From G963668435 sp963668435 (GTDB lineage: Bacteria > Latescibacterota > Latescibacteria > Latescibacterales > Latescibacteraceae): a stretch of 64,000 nucleotides of DNA. Made by a program: the position numbers and the translations under genes. Where the stretch lies: NCBI GenBank assembly GCA_963668435.2, contig CAXXSC010000008.1:744001-808000 (forward strand), written 5' to 3'. The notes under the pieces were generated by a model. That model did not search any database, was not told where the DNA came from, and saw only the letters and a program-made list of their open reading frames with translations. Shown here in pieces: positions 30,122 through 39,008 of the stretch (positions are counted from its first letter, which is position 1; every line of letters begins with the position of its first letter).

Positions 30122-30350
30122 CGCATTCTCCGAATAATCACGTTAACTGACTGTATATAATATATTCGGGAGGAGTTTCAAAGAAAATATGTGGTGAAAT
30201 CGGTGGTTTTGTAAGCCCTCCTATTGATATGTTTCCTCTTTTTTTGGGGGGGGAGAATGTCACGGAGCGGCAGGAAGGGGCTGGCAAACAACAATATATT
30301 ATTTTATCATGAATATTTTTTTTATTGAACTCAATCGATTATTATTTATA

Positions 30351-30378
30351 TTGACAATAGATTATTTATCTATATTCT
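30351..30378 (+). promoter_or_regulatory. Sigma70-type promoter of the second AT-rich cassette
   Basis: TTGACA (30351-30356) and TATTCT (30373-30378) with a 16-bp spacer, about 18 bp before the chosen ATG at 30396. This argues against an upstream ATG at 30309. Confidence 0.6.
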
Positions 30379-30395
30379 TACAAGCAAGGCAAATT

Positions 30396-30824
30396 ATGGA
30401 TGACAAAGATAAACTAGAAGAATGGTACATAAGAAATAGGCAGGTTTATTTAAACAACCATAAAGAACAACAAGCACTTCTCGACAGAAATTTATTGTAT
30501 TTTTCATCAGCTGTTCTTGGTTTTTCACTAACAATTCGCGAACGACTTCAAGATCACCTAATATTGAATATAATTTTACTATTTGTTTGGCTTTCATTAA
30601 CAATTTCTATCACTTTGATTTTTTATTCTTTTCGGTATAGTATATATGCTTCCAAAGATTTTATTACACAATTTGACAAAAATTACCAACAAGAAAATTT
30701 ATCTAAGCCATTAAAATCTAAATATAATGATCATATTGAAAAATTCAACACTATCGCTTTTTATACAAACATCACAGGACTTGCATTACTTGTATTAGCA
30801 TATGGTATTTCACAATTAAAATAA
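30396..30824 (+). CDS. Small AT-rich membrane protein
   Basis: 142 residues from ATG at 30396 (AAGG upstream and inside the expected transcript); an in-frame ATG at 30309 precedes the promoter. A charged N-terminus (DDKDKLEEWYIRNRQVYLNN) is followed by two membrane segments (YFSSAVLGFSLTI and ILLFVWLSLTISITLIFYSF) and a third near the C-terminus (ITGLALLVLAYGIS). Not a family I can name. It is the first gene of a three-gene AT-rich unit. Membrane proteins of this size are common effectors in defence cassettes, but that link is only inference. Confidence 0.6.
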   Translation: MDDKDKLEEWYIRNRQVYLNNHKEQQALLDRNLLYFSSAVLGFSLTIRERLQDHLILNIILLFVWLSLTISITLIFYSFRYSIYASKDFITQFDKNYQQENLSKPLKSKYNDHIEKFNTIAFYTNITGLALLVLAYGISQLK

Positions 30825-30835
30825 GGAGTTATAAA

Positions 30836-31018
30836 ATGACACATAATAATCCAAACAGCTCTGAAAAAAGCATTTCAATCGAAAAAGGATTAACCAACCA
30901 ACAACCATCGATTATCCCTGAAGGTTCGCGCGAAATCAGAGGAATGCAGCTGAATCAGCCATCATCACCTCCCATTCAAACAACGACAAATAACAACGAT
31001 AGCAATGAGAAAAAATAA
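30836..31018 (+). CDS. Small hydrophilic protein of the AT-rich cassette
   Basis: 60 residues, ATG with AGGAG seven bases upstream. Rich in Asn, Ser, Gln and Pro with no fold signature; probably disordered. It starts 11 bp after the membrane-protein gene, and its TAA overlaps the next ATG by one base (TAATG). Confidence 0.5.
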   Translation: MTHNNPNSSEKSISIEKGLTNQQPSIIPEGSREIRGMQLNQPSSPPIQTTTNNNDSNEKK

Positions 31019-31461
31019 TGTTAGCAGAAATATCAGCGGCAATTACAAGCATCAAAACGGCATCAGAACTTGCAAAATTCATCAAAGATTCGTCGTCAAG
31101 CTTACAAGAAGCCGAAATGAAGATGAAGCTGGCAGAACTCATTAGTGAGCTTGCAGATACAAAAATAAGTATGGCTGAAATACAAGAAGTTATACTTGAT
31201 AAAGATACAAAAATCAAAGAACTCGAAGACGCTTTAAATCTAAAAAATAACGTTGTTTTTGAAAGAAACCTCTATTGGACAACCAACGATGATAACAGTA
31301 AAGATGGCCCGTTCTGTCCACAATGTTATGATAATAACAGAAAGCTAATAAGAGTTCATACTTACTCAACAAGCAAAATGAAATGTCCAACATGCAAAAA
31401 CTTGTTTAAAAAAAAATTAGCACCCCCCCCTACCCTTTCAACCGCTCCCTCAGACTCGTGA
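31018..31461 (+). CDS. Coiled-coil plus zinc-ribbon protein of the AT-rich cassette
   Basis: 147 residues. Residues 1-75 are amphipathic helices (ELAKFIKDSSSSLQEAEMKM; KDTKIKELEDALNLKN) likely forming a coiled coil. A YWTTNDDNSKDGPFCPQCYD block and CPTC at about residue 122 make a zinc ribbon (two CxxC pairs). This combination recurs in small proteins near phage and mobile genes. The last 16 residues are Pro/Ser/Thr-rich and come from the GC-rich end of the convergent recD2 gene, which it overlaps by 32 bp, so the native end was probably lost at the insertion junction near 31423. Confidence 0.6.
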   Translation: MLAEISAAITSIKTASELAKFIKDSSSSLQEAEMKMKLAELISELADTKISMAEIQEVILDKDTKIKELEDALNLKNNVVFERNLYWTTNDDNSKDGPFCPQCYDNNRKLIRVHTYSTSKMKCPTCKNLFKKKLAPPPTLSTAPSDS

Positions 31462-33589
31462 AACGTTCAGCGACCTGGTCGTTCTTGACCGAGATTGCAA
31501 GCGCCTTGAAATCGCCAACCAGCGCCGCCATTTCTTTTGCGCGGGTGACCGCCGTGTAGAGAAGGTTCCGTTTGAGCATGATGAAATGCTGGGTGGTGAC
31601 CGGCATGACCACACAGCGGAACTCGCTGCCCTGGCTCTTGTGCACGCTCACCGCGTAGGCGGGCACCAACTCGTCGAGATCGCCCTCCTCGTAGAGCACC
31701 TCGTTCTCGAAACGCACGGTCATTTTTGGGCCCTTCTCGATACGCACCACACGCCCGATATCGCCGTTGAACACCAGCTTGTCGTAGTTGTTCCTGACCT
31801 GCATCACCTTGTCACCCTCGCGGAAAAGCTTGAACCCGTTGCGGACCTCGGCTTTTCGCGGACCCGGCGGATTGAGACGTTCCCTGAGCATATTGTTGAG
31901 ATTCTCCACGCCGGTCTCGCTCTTGTGCATGGGCGACAGCACCTGTATGTCCTCGATTGGATCGAAACCGTAGCGTGAGGGCAGACGGCGCGCGACCATA
32001 TCCACCAGCGTTTCGGCGACCTTGACCGGCAGCGTCTCCTGGATGAAGAAGAAATTGCCGCGGTGGTCGTTGTCGGTCATGGGCATCTTGCCCTGGTTGA
32101 TCAGGTGTGCGGAACGGACAATGCGCGAGGCTTTTGCCTGACGGAAAATCTCGGTGAGCCTGACAGTCGGGACAGCGTGCGAGTCGATGATATCCCGGAG
32201 CACATTGCCCGGCCCGATGGAGGGCAGCTGGTCAATATCACCCACGATCACCAGCGTGGTGTAGTCGCTCACCGCGTTGAGGAAATCATCCATCAGCACG
32301 GTGTCGACCATGGAGGCCTCGTCCATGATGATCGCGTGGGCCGACAGCGGCTCGCCCATGTTCTTGTTGAAACGGCCGTTCATGGGGTTGAACTCCAAGA
32401 GGCGGTGGATCGTTTTCGCCTCCATGCCGCTGGACTCAGACAGACGTTTCGCGGCACGTCCGGTCGGCGCGCACAACAGCACCGGCATCCGCAGTTTCCG
32501 GAAAATATCGATGATGCCCTGCACGGTCGTGGTTTTTCCCGTGCCGGGGCCGCCGGTGAGCACCATGACCTTGGACAGCGCCGATTTCACGATGGCCTCG
32601 CGCTGTTTCTCGGCAAAATCAATGCCGCGGGATTTCTCGATGTCCGCGATCATGCCCTCGACAGCCTCCTGCTTCGGCTTTGCCAGCTGTCCCGGGTGGG
32701 CAAGGATCGTTTTAAGACGGTCCGCAAGGTCAGTCTCGCGGCGGTACAGTTCGCGAAGATATGTGCGACTGTCCTCGATGACTATATCGCGGACCTGCGC
32801 CAGGTGCTCGATCATGTCGTTGATCTTCGAGGCGTCGAGATCGAGTTTTTCCACCGCGGTCTCGATAAGCGTCTCCCGCTCGGCATAGACATGCCCGTTG
32901 TCGGCCATCTCGCTCAGGCAGTGAAGCACACCGGCACGGATACGGTCGGGCGAATCGGTGGCGAGCCCGATTTTCATGGCCAACTGGTCGGCCTTGATGA
33001 AACCGATGCCGCGTATATCCTCGATCAGACGGTAGGGCTGTGTCCGCATGACATTCACCGTATCGTCGCCGTATTTCTCGTATATCCGTGTAGCGAAAGC
33101 CTCAGAAATAGTATGCGAGCGGAGAAAAATCATGACATCACGTATATGTTTGTGACGGTCCCAGCCGCTCATGAGGGAGGCGATCTGCTTCTTGGAAAGG
33201 CCGTCGACCTCGCGGAGGCGTTCCGGCTCTTTCTCGAGGATATCGATGGTATCCTTGCCGAACGTTTCCACAATCCTGTCGGCGGTTTTCGGCCCGATAC
33301 CTTTCATGAATGTCGAGGCGAGATAGTTCTTGATGCCGTCCAGGGTCTCCGGCAGCACATATTCATAGGACTCGAACTGGAATGTCGGCCCCCACTTGGG
33401 ATCGTCCTTCCAGTAGCCGCCGAGAACGACAGTCTCGCCCACCGCCAGATGCTTGATAAAACCCTTGACCGCGATACGTTTGCCGCCGCCCTTGGGCTCT
33501 ATCTTGGCAATAGTGAAACCGTTGTTGTCGTTGCGGTAGGTCAGGACACGGACAATGCCGCTGACCGTTTCGAGCTGTTTTTTCTGCAT
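31430..33589 (-). CDS. recD2: RecD2-type ATP-dependent DNA helicase
   Basis: 719 residues from ATG at 33589 (GAGGA upstream). It has an N-terminal OB-like region and tandem helix-hairpin-helix motifs (MKGIGPKTADRIVETFG, about 96-112; RGIGFIKADQLAMKIG, about 194-209). The SF1B helicase core carries Walker A GGPGTGKT (347-354), DEASMVD in motif II, DIDQLPSIGPG in motif III, and VHKSQGSEF in motif V/VI near the end. It is a 5'-3' helicase acting in DNA repair without RecBC. It is transcribed towards the AT-rich cassette, whose last gene overlaps its 3' end. Confidence 0.95.
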   Translation of the reverse strand: MQKKQLETVSGIVRVLTYRNDNNGFTIAKIEPKGGGKRIAVKGFIKHLAVGETVVLGGYWKDDPKWGPTFQFESYEYVLPETLDGIKNYLASTFMKGIGPKTADRIVETFGKDTIDILEKEPERLREVDGLSKKQIASLMSGWDRHKHIRDVMIFLRSHTISEAFATRIYEKYGDDTVNVMRTQPYRLIEDIRGIGFIKADQLAMKIGLATDSPDRIRAGVLHCLSEMADNGHVYAERETLIETAVEKLDLDASKINDMIEHLAQVRDIVIEDSRTYLRELYRRETDLADRLKTILAHPGQLAKPKQEAVEGMIADIEKSRGIDFAEKQREAIVKSALSKVMVLTGGPGTGKTTTVQGIIDIFRKLRMPVLLCAPTGRAAKRLSESSGMEAKTIHRLLEFNPMNGRFNKNMGEPLSAHAIIMDEASMVDTVLMDDFLNAVSDYTTLVIVGDIDQLPSIGPGNVLRDIIDSHAVPTVRLTEIFRQAKASRIVRSAHLINQGKMPMTDNDHRGNFFFIQETLPVKVAETLVDMVARRLPSRYGFDPIEDIQVLSPMHKSETGVENLNNMLRERLNPPGPRKAEVRNGFKLFREGDKVMQVRNNYDKLVFNGDIGRVVRIEKGPKMTVRFENEVLYEEGDLDELVPAYAVSVHKSQGSEFRCVVMPVTTQHFIMLKRNLLYTAVTRAKEMAALVGDFKALAISVKNDQVAERFTSLRERLKG

Positions 33590-33658
33590 GGATTTCCTCT
33601 ATCACAGGTAAAGAGATATTTGAAAATACGAATTCAGGCCCGGCAGTGAAAGCTTTTT

Positions 33659-33701
33659 GTGTCGGCGGACACTTTGCATCGGCGGTGCCAGCGGGCACTT
33701 T
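33659..33701 (+). repeat. Stacked solitary head hairpins
   Basis: GTGTC-ggcg-GACAC-TTT, then GCATCggcg interrupted by GTGCC-agcg-GGCAC-TTT, leading into the GCATC-ggcg-GATGC head of the next unit. The same GCATCggcg/GTGCCagcgGGCAC nesting recurs at 33882-33904. Confidence 0.65.
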
Positions 33702-33791
33702 GCATCGGCGGATGCTATATATTTCTACAAGGTGTGTGCCACTTGATTCACTGTTCGGCGTTTCGCCGCCGAACGCTGGCTTGCAGGATCA
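33702..33791 (+). repeat. Paired-hairpin repeat (PHR-13a)
   Basis: Head GCATC-ggcg-GATGC, linker TATATATTTCTACAAGG, tail hairpin GTTCGGCG-tttcgc-CGCCGAAC (33753-33774), tail GGCTTGCAGGATCA. Confidence 0.85.
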
Positions 33792-33881
33792 GGGGCGGCG
33801 GCCCCTTTCTATTTCTGATGTTGATGTGCAGATAGATTCGCTGTTCGGCCCTGCGAGGCTGAACGCTGAACAATGGGATCA
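33792..33881 (+). repeat. Paired-hairpin repeat (PHR-13b)
   Basis: Head GGGGC-ggcg-GCCCC, linker TTTCTATTTCTGATG, tail hairpin GTTCGGCC-ctgcga-GGCTGAAC with one G-T pair (33843-33864), tail GGGATCA. A partial third unit, with the nested head, follows to about 33950. Confidence 0.85.
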
Positions 33882-34135
33882 GCATCGGCGGTGCCAGCGG
33901 GCACTTTATATTTCTGACATGGGTGTGCAGATGGATTCGCGACACAGTCCTATCTGACCTGATAGCATCCGCCGATACCCACTCCCCTTGGGGGGATGGA
34001 TGTCACGAATTGACAGGAAGGGGCTTCATTCATCATCGTTCATCATTCAATCATCGTCATCAGCGGTTCAGACAATATCATCCTCAGCTTCGCACCACCC
34101 CCACCCATTCAAGGGCACGGAACGCAACAAAGCTC

Positions 34136-34164
34136 TTGGATGGTGATTAGCGTGTTAGTATATT
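34136..34164 (+). promoter_or_regulatory. Probable promoter of the MBL-fold hydrolase and xerD genes
   Basis: TTGGAT (34136-34141), a 17-bp spacer and TATATT (34159-34164), about 47 bp ahead of the ATG at 34212. Confidence 0.45.
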
Positions 34165-34211
34165 ATTAGTTTACATAATATTCCGTATAAACCTATAGTC
34201 AGGACACGACA

Positions 34212-34829
34212 ATGACCATCGACGTTTTCACGGTCGGCATGCTCGATACCAACTGCTACCTCCTCTGCTCTGAAAGCACGGGAAAATCAATCCTGGTCGA
34301 TCCCGGCGGCATCACAGATCGTCTGATGGACGAGGTCCGGGCCACCGACCTTACCGCCATCCTCCTCACCCACGGCCATTTCGATCATATCGGCGGTGTG
34401 GACGAGATCGTCGCGGCAACCGGCGCACCGGTCATGATCCATGCCAATGACGCTGATTTCCTGAACGATACGATGCTCAACGGCTCGGGGCTGATGGGCC
34501 AGCGGGTCACCGCGCAGGGGCCGGACCGCCTTCTTACCGACGGCGACACAATCGAGTTCGGCGATTCGGCGGTGACAGTCATGCACACGCCAGGCCACAC
34601 CTCCGGCGGTGTCTCACTTGTCTGCGGCGACAAACTGGTGCTCGCGGGCGACACACTGTTCCGCATGGCTATCGGACGATGGGACCTTGCCGGCGGCGAT
34701 TACCAGACACTGATCGGGTCGCTCGATCGTTTCCGGGGCCTTCCCGACGACATGGCGGTCTATCCCGGCCACGGCGGCGCATCGACCATCGGTTTCGAGA
34801 AAGCCAACAACCAGTACCTGAACCTTTAA
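34212..34829 (+). CDS. Metallo-beta-lactamase-fold hydrolase (GloB/YcbL type)
   Basis: 205 residues, AGGA seven bases before ATG. THGHFDH (residues 54-60) is the HxHxDH metal site, with further ligands in HTPGHTSG (about 123-130), AGDTLFRMAIGRWD (about 145) and the C-terminal YPGHG. Size and motifs match the short glyoxalase II-like clade, which hydrolyses thioesters such as hydroxyacyl-glutathione, though exact substrates vary. Cytoplasmic. xerD starts 46 bp later on the same strand, so they probably share a transcript. Confidence 0.88.
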   Translation: MTIDVFTVGMLDTNCYLLCSESTGKSILVDPGGITDRLMDEVRATDLTAILLTHGHFDHIGGVDEIVAATGAPVMIHANDADFLNDTMLNGSGLMGQRVTAQGPDRLLTDGDTIEFGDSAVTVMHTPGHTSGGVSLVCGDKLVLAGDTLFRMAIGRWDLAGGDYQTLIGSLDRFRGLPDDMAVYPGHGGASTIGFEKANNQYLNL

Positions 34830-34875
34830 GCGGGCAACGGCGCCTTTTCTGGCCGATCCCAGGATTTTGCCGCCC

Positions 34876-35802
34876 ATGGATGAGAAGAGCACGGACAAAG
34901 CCGCACAGTCGCTCAACGCGTTCGGCGTCAGCTCCTATGTCACCTACCTCGATGTCGAGGAGGGGCTGAGCGCCAACACGATCGAGGCCTACATGCACAA
35001 TGTCAACCGCTATGTTAGCTACCTTGCCTCGAAAAACATCTTTTCACCCTCCGAAGTCGAAAAGGAGCATGTCACCGATTATCTCTACCAGCTCAGGCGG
35101 CTGGGGCTTTCGCCGAACAGCGTCTCGAGGAATTTCTCGGCGCTCCGCTCATACCACCTGTTCATGTTCCGCGAGGGCCGCGTGCCGGGCGATCCGACAG
35201 AGACTATCGAGGCCGCTGCCCACAAACGCAAACTGCCCGACGTGCTCTCCATCGAGGAAACGTTCCGCCTTCTGGACGCCCCTGACCTTTCGACCGCGCT
35301 CGGTGTGAGGGACAAGGCCATGCTGGAATTCGCCTACGCCACCGGCACCCGTGTCTCGGAACTGGTCGGCATGACAATTCCCAATGTGCTGTTCAAGGAG
35401 AACGTTGTCAGGATCACCGGCAAGGGCTCCAAACAGCGCATGGTTCCGCTCGGTTCCGCAGCAAAGGAAAATGTGAAACACTATCTCAACCACATACGCG
35501 GCGGACTGGCAGGCACAAGCTCCAAGGACGTCCTCTTTCTCAATGCCCGCGGCGGCCCGATGACACGCATGGGATTCTGGAAAATCCTTCGGAAATACGT
35601 GATCAAAGCCGGAATTACCACGCACACGACACCGCACACGCTCCGTCACTCGTTCGCGACCCACCTCCTCGAGGGCGGCGCGGATATACGAGTGATACAG
35701 GAGCTTCTCGGCCATTCGAATGTGGCGACAACCGAAATATACACCCATATCGACAGGGAATACCTCAAGGAGGTCCATCACAATTTCCACCCGAGAGCGT
35801 GA
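34876..35802 (+). CDS. xerD: Tyrosine recombinase, XerD-like
   Basis: 308 residues from ATG at 34876 (AGGA 11 bases upstream); a TTG nine bases earlier is too close to that site. The N-terminal SAM-like DNA-binding domain (about 15-105) is followed by the catalytic domain with R159 (TGTR), K183 (TGKGSKQR), H254 and R257 (HTLRH), H280 (LGHSN) and nucleophile Y289 (EIYTHID). The full set fits XerC/XerD, which resolve chromosome dimers at dif. The HTLRHSFATHLLEGGADIR block favours XerD. No dif site could be recognised in the window. A structured-repeat gap follows. Confidence 0.9.
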   Translation: MDEKSTDKAAQSLNAFGVSSYVTYLDVEEGLSANTIEAYMHNVNRYVSYLASKNIFSPSEVEKEHVTDYLYQLRRLGLSPNSVSRNFSALRSYHLFMFREGRVPGDPTETIEAAAHKRKLPDVLSIEETFRLLDAPDLSTALGVRDKAMLEFAYATGTRVSELVGMTIPNVLFKENVVRITGKGSKQRMVPLGSAAKENVKHYLNHIRGGLAGTSSKDVLFLNARGGPMTRMGFWKILRKYVIKAGITTHTTPHTLRHSFATHLLEGGADIRVIQELLGHSNVATTEIYTHIDREYLKEVHHNFHPRA

Positions 35803-35933
35803 CTGGGATTTAAAATTCCGTAGTGTCCGATTAAACCTGAGCCTGATGGCACTAAAAGCTGTAAACGCCGAGTTGATCGTAGAAATCCAGTGAATGCGGC
35901 ACAAATCTGGCAAATGATGGTGATACTGACAAG

Positions 35934-36015
35934 CTGACCGGAACAGTCTTTCGGACTGTCCCGATGACTTTCAACGGGGAACCATCGCTTTATGGTTTCC
36001 CGGCCCCTCCGAAAG
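35934..36015 (+). repeat. A module, copy 4
   Basis: Stem i ACAGTC/GACTGT with GG/CC extension (35940-35961). Stem ii is CGGGGAACCAT/ATGGTTTCCCG (35975-36002) with one G-T pair. Its sequence differs from the other copies, but pairing is kept. It ends GCCCCTCCGAAAG before a GGGGC head. Confidence 0.7.
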
Positions 36016-36104
36016 GGGGCAAGGCCCCTTTATATTTCGGATGGAAGTAGTGCAGAATGATCCACTGCTGTCGCTTCGACGACAACGCTGGATTACCAGA
36101 TCAC
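36016..36104 (+). repeat. Paired-hairpin repeat (PHR-14)
   Basis: Head GGGGC-aag-GCCCC, linker TTTATATTTCGGATGG, GTGCAGAATGATCC, tail hairpin GCTGTCG-cttcga-CGACAAC (36067-36086, one mismatch), tail CCAGATCACC. This is the last copy in the window. Confidence 0.8.
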
Positions 36105-36208
36105 CGTAACTGACAAAACACAGGACTTTAGGCCTATTCCCGTAGAAAAGCCCCGGTTGAGCAAGTGTTTTTGGATCAGAAAAGCTGGCGTCGCCAGACG
36201 CTTTCAGC

Positions 36209-36306
36209 GTTTCCCAAAAACATGCCGTGAAGACGGGAAACAACTTTTCGCAGAACAGGTGATTCCACGATCGCAGGCCAAGGTCGTGCAACATCCTTGG
36301 CCGGTC
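36209..36306 (-). repeat. R repeat, copy 2
   Basis: On the minus strand it reads GACC then GGCCAAGG/CCTTGGCC (36302-36276), TGCGATCGTGGAATCACC and TTTCCCGTCTTCACGGCATG, matching 11927-12020 along about 95 nt with paired changes in the first stem. It follows directly on a minus-strand paired-hairpin head and linker. Confidence 0.6.
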
Positions 36307-36650
36307 AGACTGCACGATACAGGCAGACTATAAAGTATCCGCCGATGCTGCCCTTTTTGCGCCACTTTTTCCGGCAAGGGAAAAAGTGGCTGGAGAAAAA
36401 TAATTATGTTAGCTTCTGAAAGTTTATGGCCAGTATTTTTACCGGACAGTATTGATTCCAATTTCAATATTGAATAAACCTGAAGAAGGAAACAGAATTC
36501 AGGAGAAAAAACAACAGATTTACCTCACAGGCACAGTGACGCGAAGATATTATTGAAACAAACTATCGAACGTTTTTGATATAACTTCGTAATACTTAAG
36601 ATACGCTTACAAAATACGAACATACAACATACCACAAGGAGAAGCACTGA

Positions 36651-38813
36651 GTGAAAAGTGATCGAGTCAGCTTCAAACGAGTATTAACTGCACTTGTTTT
36701 CTGCACGGCGGCATTTCTCACAGCATCAACGGCTTTTGCGCAGGTACAGCCGCGCTTTATCAGCGAAAGCATCAAGATTGACGGCTCCCTTGCCGATCCG
36801 GCATGGAAAACCGCGATTCCGGTAACCGGATTCACCCAGCAGGAACTTTCCGAGGGCGACCCGGCCTCCGAAAAGACCGAGGTCAGGGTGCTCTATGATG
36901 AGGAAAATATCTACATCGGCTTCAAATGTTTCGACAGCGACCCCTCGGGCATCATCGCCAAGCAGCTCAAACGCGACGGCAGTTTCGGCAGTGACGATTA
37001 CGTCGTCGTCGTTTTCGATACCTATCATGACATGCGGACAGGTTTCGAGTTCTCGGTCAATCCCAACGGCGCCAAGGTCGACGCATCTTTCCGCGGCGGC
37101 AACTCGGAGACCAGTGTCACGAGCACCGAATGGGACGCCATCTGGGAAACCCGCGCGATGATCACGGCCGACGGCTGGACCGCCGAGCTCGCAATCCCCT
37201 TCAAGTCGCTCCGTTTCCCCACCACGGACATCCAGGAGTGGGGCATCAATTTCCAGCGCACAATCAGGCGTAAGAACGAAATCACGCTCTGGCGCGGCTG
37301 GAAACGCAATCAGGGCATCCTCCTTCTCGCACAGGCAGGCACCATGACACTCGACAGGAGCATCGGGCGCGGACGCGGCATTGATGTCAAGCCCTATGTA
37401 CTCGCCGGAGCGGAAAAGGTCGAGGGCAAAGAGCTCGACGATATCACCAAGGTCGGACTCGACGTCAAGTACGGTATTACCTCGAACATGACTCTCGATC
37501 TCACCACCAACACGGATTTCGCCCACATCGAGAGCGACCGCGAGGTCATCAACCTCTCCCGTTTCGACCTCTACTATCCCGAAAAACGCGAGTTTTTCCT
37601 CGAGGGCTCAGATACTTTCGATTTCACGCAGGGCGGCACGAGGCTCTTCTATTCACGCCGCATCGGCATCACCCCCGACCGTGAGAACCAGCGTATCCTC
37701 GGCGGCGCCAAATTGACCCAGAAAGCCGGTTCCTACCGTCTCGGCGCTCTCACCATGCAGACCGAGGACGAGGGCGGCTATCCCGGCGCCAACTACAGCA
37801 TTGTCCGCGCCAAAAAGGACGTGCTCGAGCAGTCGTACGTTGGTTTCCTCGCCACCAACAAGTCCGACAATGACGGCCACGACAATCAGGTGGTCGGCGT
37901 TGACTGGATTCTGAGGACGGACAAGTTCCTCGGCGACAAGAATTTCGATGTCCAGGGCTATTTCTCCGGCTCCATGACCGACGGCCACATGCATGAAAGC
38001 TCGGCGGGAAGGCTTTATGTGAGCTACCCCAACGACCTTATCAACTCATTTGTCCTCTATCATGCGCTTGACGAACAGTTCAACCCGGAGATGGGTTTCG
38101 CCCGTACAGTCGGCATCAAGAACTACATCTGGTTCACAACCCTTCAGCCGCGTCCGGACATCCCCTTCATCAAAAAACTCGTCCTGAAACCGTTCAACTT
38201 CAATTACACCACCGACATGGACGGCGTCCTGCTGTTCAGGGATATCGAAATACGTCCCATCGGTTTTGTCACCGACTCCAACGACGAGTTCAGCGCAAGC
38301 ATCAAGAACGACTACGACTATATATATGAAACCGATTTCTCGATTTTCAGCACGCCAATCGAGCAGGGTGTATACAATAACTGGTATTACGACATGAGCT
38401 TCTCAAGCTCCAGTCAGCGTATCATCTCGGTCGATATAACCGGACGTGCCGGTGATTTCTTCAGCGGCACCAACAACGGTTTTTCGACCGCGGTTACCTA
38501 CAAGTCCGGCAGCCGCTACTCGTTCACCGCCGACGCCGAATACACCAAGCTCGACCTCGCCGGGACGAAAATCATCGCCCGCGACTACGGCGCACGTGTC
38601 GGTATCGATTTCTCGACCAGGCTCTCAACATCCACATTCGTCCAGTACAACAACGAGACGAAAGAGGTCAACACCAATTTCCGTCTCAGGTTCATCCCGA
38701 AAGCGGGAAGCGACCTCTACCTGGTCTACAACCACCTGATGGACGAAAGCGACCGCTACCGCACGATCCAGAATGCGGGTATGCTCAAAATGGACTATAT
38801 CTACCGTTTCTGA
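36651..38813 (+). CDS. CBM9-like plus DUF5916 outer-membrane barrel protein
   Basis: 720 residues from a GTG at 36651 with AGGAG nine bases upstream. The signal peptide cuts near AFA-QV (about residue 30). Residues 35-200 match the CBM9/DOMON-like domain (IKIDGSLADPAW, VRVLYDEENIYIGF, DDYVVVVFDTYHDMRTGFEF, AELAIPFKSLRF), and residues 210-720 the DUF5916 beta barrel (EFFLEGSDTF, RLFYSRRIG). It ends in YRF, the aromatic C-terminus usual for outer-membrane barrels. Related proteins are common in Bacteroidota, Gemmatimonadota and allied phyla and are thought to bind or pass carbohydrate or peptide ligands. It stands at the head of the right-hand gene block. Confidence 0.82.
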   Translation: MKSDRVSFKRVLTALVFCTAAFLTASTAFAQVQPRFISESIKIDGSLADPAWKTAIPVTGFTQQELSEGDPASEKTEVRVLYDEENIYIGFKCFDSDPSGIIAKQLKRDGSFGSDDYVVVVFDTYHDMRTGFEFSVNPNGAKVDASFRGGNSETSVTSTEWDAIWETRAMITADGWTAELAIPFKSLRFPTTDIQEWGINFQRTIRRKNEITLWRGWKRNQGILLLAQAGTMTLDRSIGRGRGIDVKPYVLAGAEKVEGKELDDITKVGLDVKYGITSNMTLDLTTNTDFAHIESDREVINLSRFDLYYPEKREFFLEGSDTFDFTQGGTRLFYSRRIGITPDRENQRILGGAKLTQKAGSYRLGALTMQTEDEGGYPGANYSIVRAKKDVLEQSYVGFLATNKSDNDGHDNQVVGVDWILRTDKFLGDKNFDVQGYFSGSMTDGHMHESSAGRLYVSYPNDLINSFVLYHALDEQFNPEMGFARTVGIKNYIWFTTLQPRPDIPFIKKLVLKPFNFNYTTDMDGVLLFRDIEIRPIGFVTDSNDEFSASIKNDYDYIYETDFSIFSTPIEQGVYNNWYYDMSFSSSSQRIISVDITGRAGDFFSGTNNGFSTAVTYKSGSRYSFTADAEYTKLDLAGTKIIARDYGARVGIDFSTRLSTSTFVQYNNETKEVNTNFRLRFIPKAGSDLYLVYNHLMDESDRYRTIQNAGMLKMDYIYRF

Positions 38814-39008
38814 TCCATCGGGAATGCTGATTTTTTTGCACGTAGAAGTATTTGATTCACAATATGATATGAAAAGAAATCATTCCGGCTGACTCAGTTT
38901 TCTTGTCCAAGGGTGCAGAAAAATGTATCTTATAAGGATATACTGGCCCAAAGACCAAAGAATTCTTCGGCCGGGAATCAATACCACCAAATGGAGGAAT
39001 TACCTCAT

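Larger units (their letters stand above)
33590..34211. repeat. Divergent intergenic region with nested paired-hairpin repeats
   Basis: Contains three stacked heads (33659-33701), two full units (33702-33881), a partial unit (33882-33950), a minus-strand head (33965-33978), a C-rich palindrome of the GTCACGAATTGAC type (about 34000-34012), a TCAGCGGTTCAGACA block (34051-34065) and a promoter before the next gene. No gene. Confidence 0.65.
35803..36650. repeat. Longest gene-free stretch, rightmost structured-repeat cluster
   Basis: 848 bp without a gene. It contains an A module (35934-36015), a paired-hairpin unit (36016-36104), L repeat copy 2 (36142-36186), R repeat copy 2 (36209-36306, minus) and a minus-strand head (36335-36348). 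36400-36650 is AT-richer and leads into a GTG start with AGGAG nine bases upstream. Confidence 0.6.

Noticed and set aside
34876..35802. xerD as the mover of the structured repeats
   Set aside because: The protein looks like a standard housekeeping XerD, and no shared core site was seen at repeat ends.
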